The notes beneath the pieces were generated by a model. It saw only the letters and a program-made list of their open reading frames with translations, had not been told where the DNA came from and ran no database searches. The translations under genes and the position numbers were made by a program. From the NCBI RefSeq assembly GCF_020740795.1, contig NC_067304.1, positions 5,818,056 through 5,882,055 on the forward strand: a stretch of DNA of 64,000 bases. The letters run 5' to 3'. The DNA is from Apus apus (lineage: Eukaryota; Chordata; Aves; Apodiformes; Apodidae). Below are positions 61,801 through 64,000 of this stretch, one piece after another; the stretch's first letter is position 1; each line of letters opens with the position of its first letter.

Positions 61801-64000
61801 TCCTGGACTGACTTCTCCTCTCTAGTCCTGTGATTCTATCAGCCAGGAATCCAAGCTCATTATGCAATTGCAAATTGCTTCTGGATTTCATTAAATCAGC
61901 AAGTGGGTATTAGCTAGATATTTACATCAGCTGAACTTGTGATAATTTAACCAATTGGGCAATTGTTATTTTGGAATTAAAAAAAAATAAAAAAATCCCA
62001 GGGGATTATGATTAATTTTCATTCCTCTGTGTAAGTCTTGGTGCAACCCCTGCAAAACCAGGAAAAACAACTGCAGACAGACTGGGGAGAGCAGTGTTTT
62101 CCCTTCGGCCTTTCACTGCTGCTACATACCAGGAGAAGGGGAGTGCAGCACTGGTGTCATTCAAGAGCATCCATGGATTTAGGTTGGAGAGCTCAGGGAA
62201 GACATCACTGTGGCACCTCGTGCTTTGTGTAAACAGAAGGGTTGTGATAAATTACAATATTAACTAGAAGTGCAGTGTCAAAGGCCACTGGATGCCCCGG
62301 GCTCTGTCCAGGACAGAACAGGGTGTATCCTGTGTGTGGCAGGAGGCAGAGACGTGGTGGTTGTTGCCTGACAACCTGGTCCTGCTGCTGGGCTGTGGAG
62401 CTGAACTGCCCTGGGCTGGGAGGTCTCAGGTTTTGCCCACCTGGGGCAGGTGTGTGTGGTGATGTCAGGAAGGCTGCCAGTGGCCCTGAAACAACAGGGT
62501 TTGTTACCAGCTGGAAAATGCACTGAGGGAGAGACAAGGTGTGGACACAGAGTTGAACACCCCGTTGACAGATTGAATTTGCTGAGGAGCAAGTGCCCGT
62601 TGCACAAGAGATAAGGTGCAGGGGGAAACGGGCCCCAGTGCTGCTGGTCTGTCCGTGGGGCTGTGTCCCTCCTGCTGCAGGAGAAGAGCAGCTTGTGGGG
62701 CTGGGAGGAATGAAGACCCAGGCTTATTCCCTGTTGAACTCGGTAGGAAAAGCACCTTGGATTGCAGCTGAACTTGGACCCCTTTCTCCTTCTATTTCAT
62801 AACCAGGTTCACATTCATCCAGATCTAATTTCATGTACTTGCAAAGCCTGACTCAGCAGGAAATGTTATCAGCTTCCACTCAAACCTGCAGAAAACTGAC
62901 AAATTGTCAACTTTATGCAGACATTACCCAGGTGCTTTGTCTTGCTGAGTGTGCCTGGACCCTTATTGTTTTGAGACTTAAAAGATAGTCCACAGTCTGT
63001 GAAATAGGTACGTTTGCACTGGATAAAATCAAACTCCTCAGTCAGTACTGCTGAGTGGGAAAAGCTGCAGATGTGTTGGTATTTGGAGTAAAGTTTAATA
63101 AACCTTTTAAATGAAAAGGAAACATTGGGTAAAGCCCTCCAGAATGCTCATACACTTCCATGCATACTGAGCCTCTTACAGGATCTCAGAGTCTCCTTGT
63201 GCAGTTTCTGTCCACAGGAATGATCTTTTTTTAATTGATTTTAAAGCTTTTAAAACAAGTTATTACTGATACTTTGTCTCTGCGTGTTCTCCAGCTAGAG
63301 CTTCATGGCTTTTTTAACGTAGATCTAGTCAGTAACTTCCTAAGTTCACAGATTTCGTGATAATGTTTGTGTTCAGAGGAAACAAGTTGCTCAACCACCA
63401 GCGTTAAGCATCCTTACAGGCAAATGCTGGCACCACCCCGACTGCCCCTGCTGAGCCCTGCAGAGACTGGGAATCCCTCTGGGATTGCCCTGCCTCCAGC
63501 TACACAAATCACACCGGGATTCACCTGCTTGCTCCCAGCACAGGGGTCCCTGGGGAAGGAGGCACCTTGCTAGGACTAGAGCCATCAGGAACAGGGACTT
63601 ATAGATCCACAGCAGCAGCCACCAGTTGTACCTGGAAGCCAAATTCTCTGTGTATTACAAAGCGTGAGCTGGGGAACCACAGCCCAGCTTTCTCTGGGTG
63701 GGGGATGAGTGGGGCTCTGAGCTGTGTTCCCCTCCTGGCCACCGACCTGCTGGGGTTTTTGGAGAAGTCATTTCCTCACCTGTCAAGCCAGATCAATAAT
63801 ATTTAGGGGTTTTTTTTTGTTTGTTTGTTTTTTAATGGGAGTTCTGGATGAAAGGCCGTGCCAGTGCCAGGAATGTTGCTGTTCCAGCCGTGGACTTCAG
63901 CAGATCTCCTGTGAGAAGCCCGTGCAGTCCCACCCGTGGGCAGCTGTGCATCCGAGCCACGCGCGCAGGCACAGCCCTGCACGGGGCGTGTACGGCTGTA
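58811..64000. other. Gene-free right flank with an AT-rich block
   Basis: No coding exon recognised on either strand. From 61490 to 62030 the base composition shifts sharply to AT-rich, with several TAAT and ATTA homeodomain-type cores and low CpG. GC content rises again after 63400, and the last 60 bases contain several CG dinucleotides, which may announce a CpG island just beyond the window. Confidence 0.45.
61490..62030. promoter_or_regulatory. AT-rich block, possible conserved noncoding regulatory element
   Basis: About 540 bp of unique, AT-rich, non-repetitive sequence with many TAAT/ATTA and CAAT-type words (for example tgcaataattgcgcag at 61687, atgcaattgcaaattgc at 61862, aaccaattgggcaattg at 61949) inside GC-rich surroundings. 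It ends in a short A-rich run. This texture is typical of conserved enhancers, but conservation cannot be seen from one sequence. Confidence 0.25.

Noticed and set aside
48654-64000. Possible RAP1A or INKA2 coding exons expected from human synteny
   Set aside because: Neither the RAP1A N-terminal GTPase motif nor the INKA2 N-terminal helix was found on either strand. A noncoding first exon cannot be excluded.
1-64000. Retrovirus-like elements, CRISPR arrays, tRNA or rRNA genes
   Set aside because: I saw no paired long terminal repeats, no retroviral gene remnants, no regularly spaced repeat-spacer array, and no cloverleaf-type or rRNA sequence by eye. A structural search was not possible.

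Overview
The window looks like a GC-rich, gene-dense stretch of a bird chromosome, probably a microchromosome. The evidence is compact vertebrate introns, CpG-rich promoters, and two 3'-truncated copies of the CR1 LINE family in introns. CR1 also occurs in turtles and crocodilians, so 'bird' is an inference.

Seven genes can be read, six with complete exon chains that keep phase. From left to right: GUCA1A (photoreceptor GCAP1, minus strand, 4 coding exons, 4035-7717). A probable GUCA1ANB/CIMIP3 gene directly upstream on the same strand (terminal exon 9762-10157, candidate upstream exons to 12910). The C6orf132 homologue (plus strand, 5 coding exons, 15363-27363, one giant proline-rich exon). 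WDR77/MEP50 (minus, 10 coding exons, 33587-36908). ATP5PB, mitochondrial ATP synthase subunit b (plus, 7 coding exons, 37130-40034). A small membrane protein that I read as the C1orf162 homologue (plus, 5 coding exons, 41876-43801). ADORA3, the adenosine A3 receptor (minus, 2 coding exons, 46204-48129).

From memory, the first three genes are neighbours on human 6p21.1 and the last four on human 1p13.2, so a synteny junction lies between about 27.4 and 32 kb. WDR77 and ATP5PB share one bidirectional CpG promoter with two TCTCGCGAGA elements and a YY1-type site. C1orf162 and ADORA3 converge tail to tail.

The right quarter (48.2-64 kb) shows no recognisable coding exon. It holds simple repeats, including a CA-rich minisatellite, and an AT-rich block that may be a conserved regulatory element. 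The left 2.6 kb is also without a recognisable gene. I saw no CRISPR array, tRNA, rRNA or retrovirus-like element, and no clearly new biological system. The most rewarding items are the short ITIM-bearing C1orf162 homologue, the CIMIP3-like exons and the bidirectional promoter.
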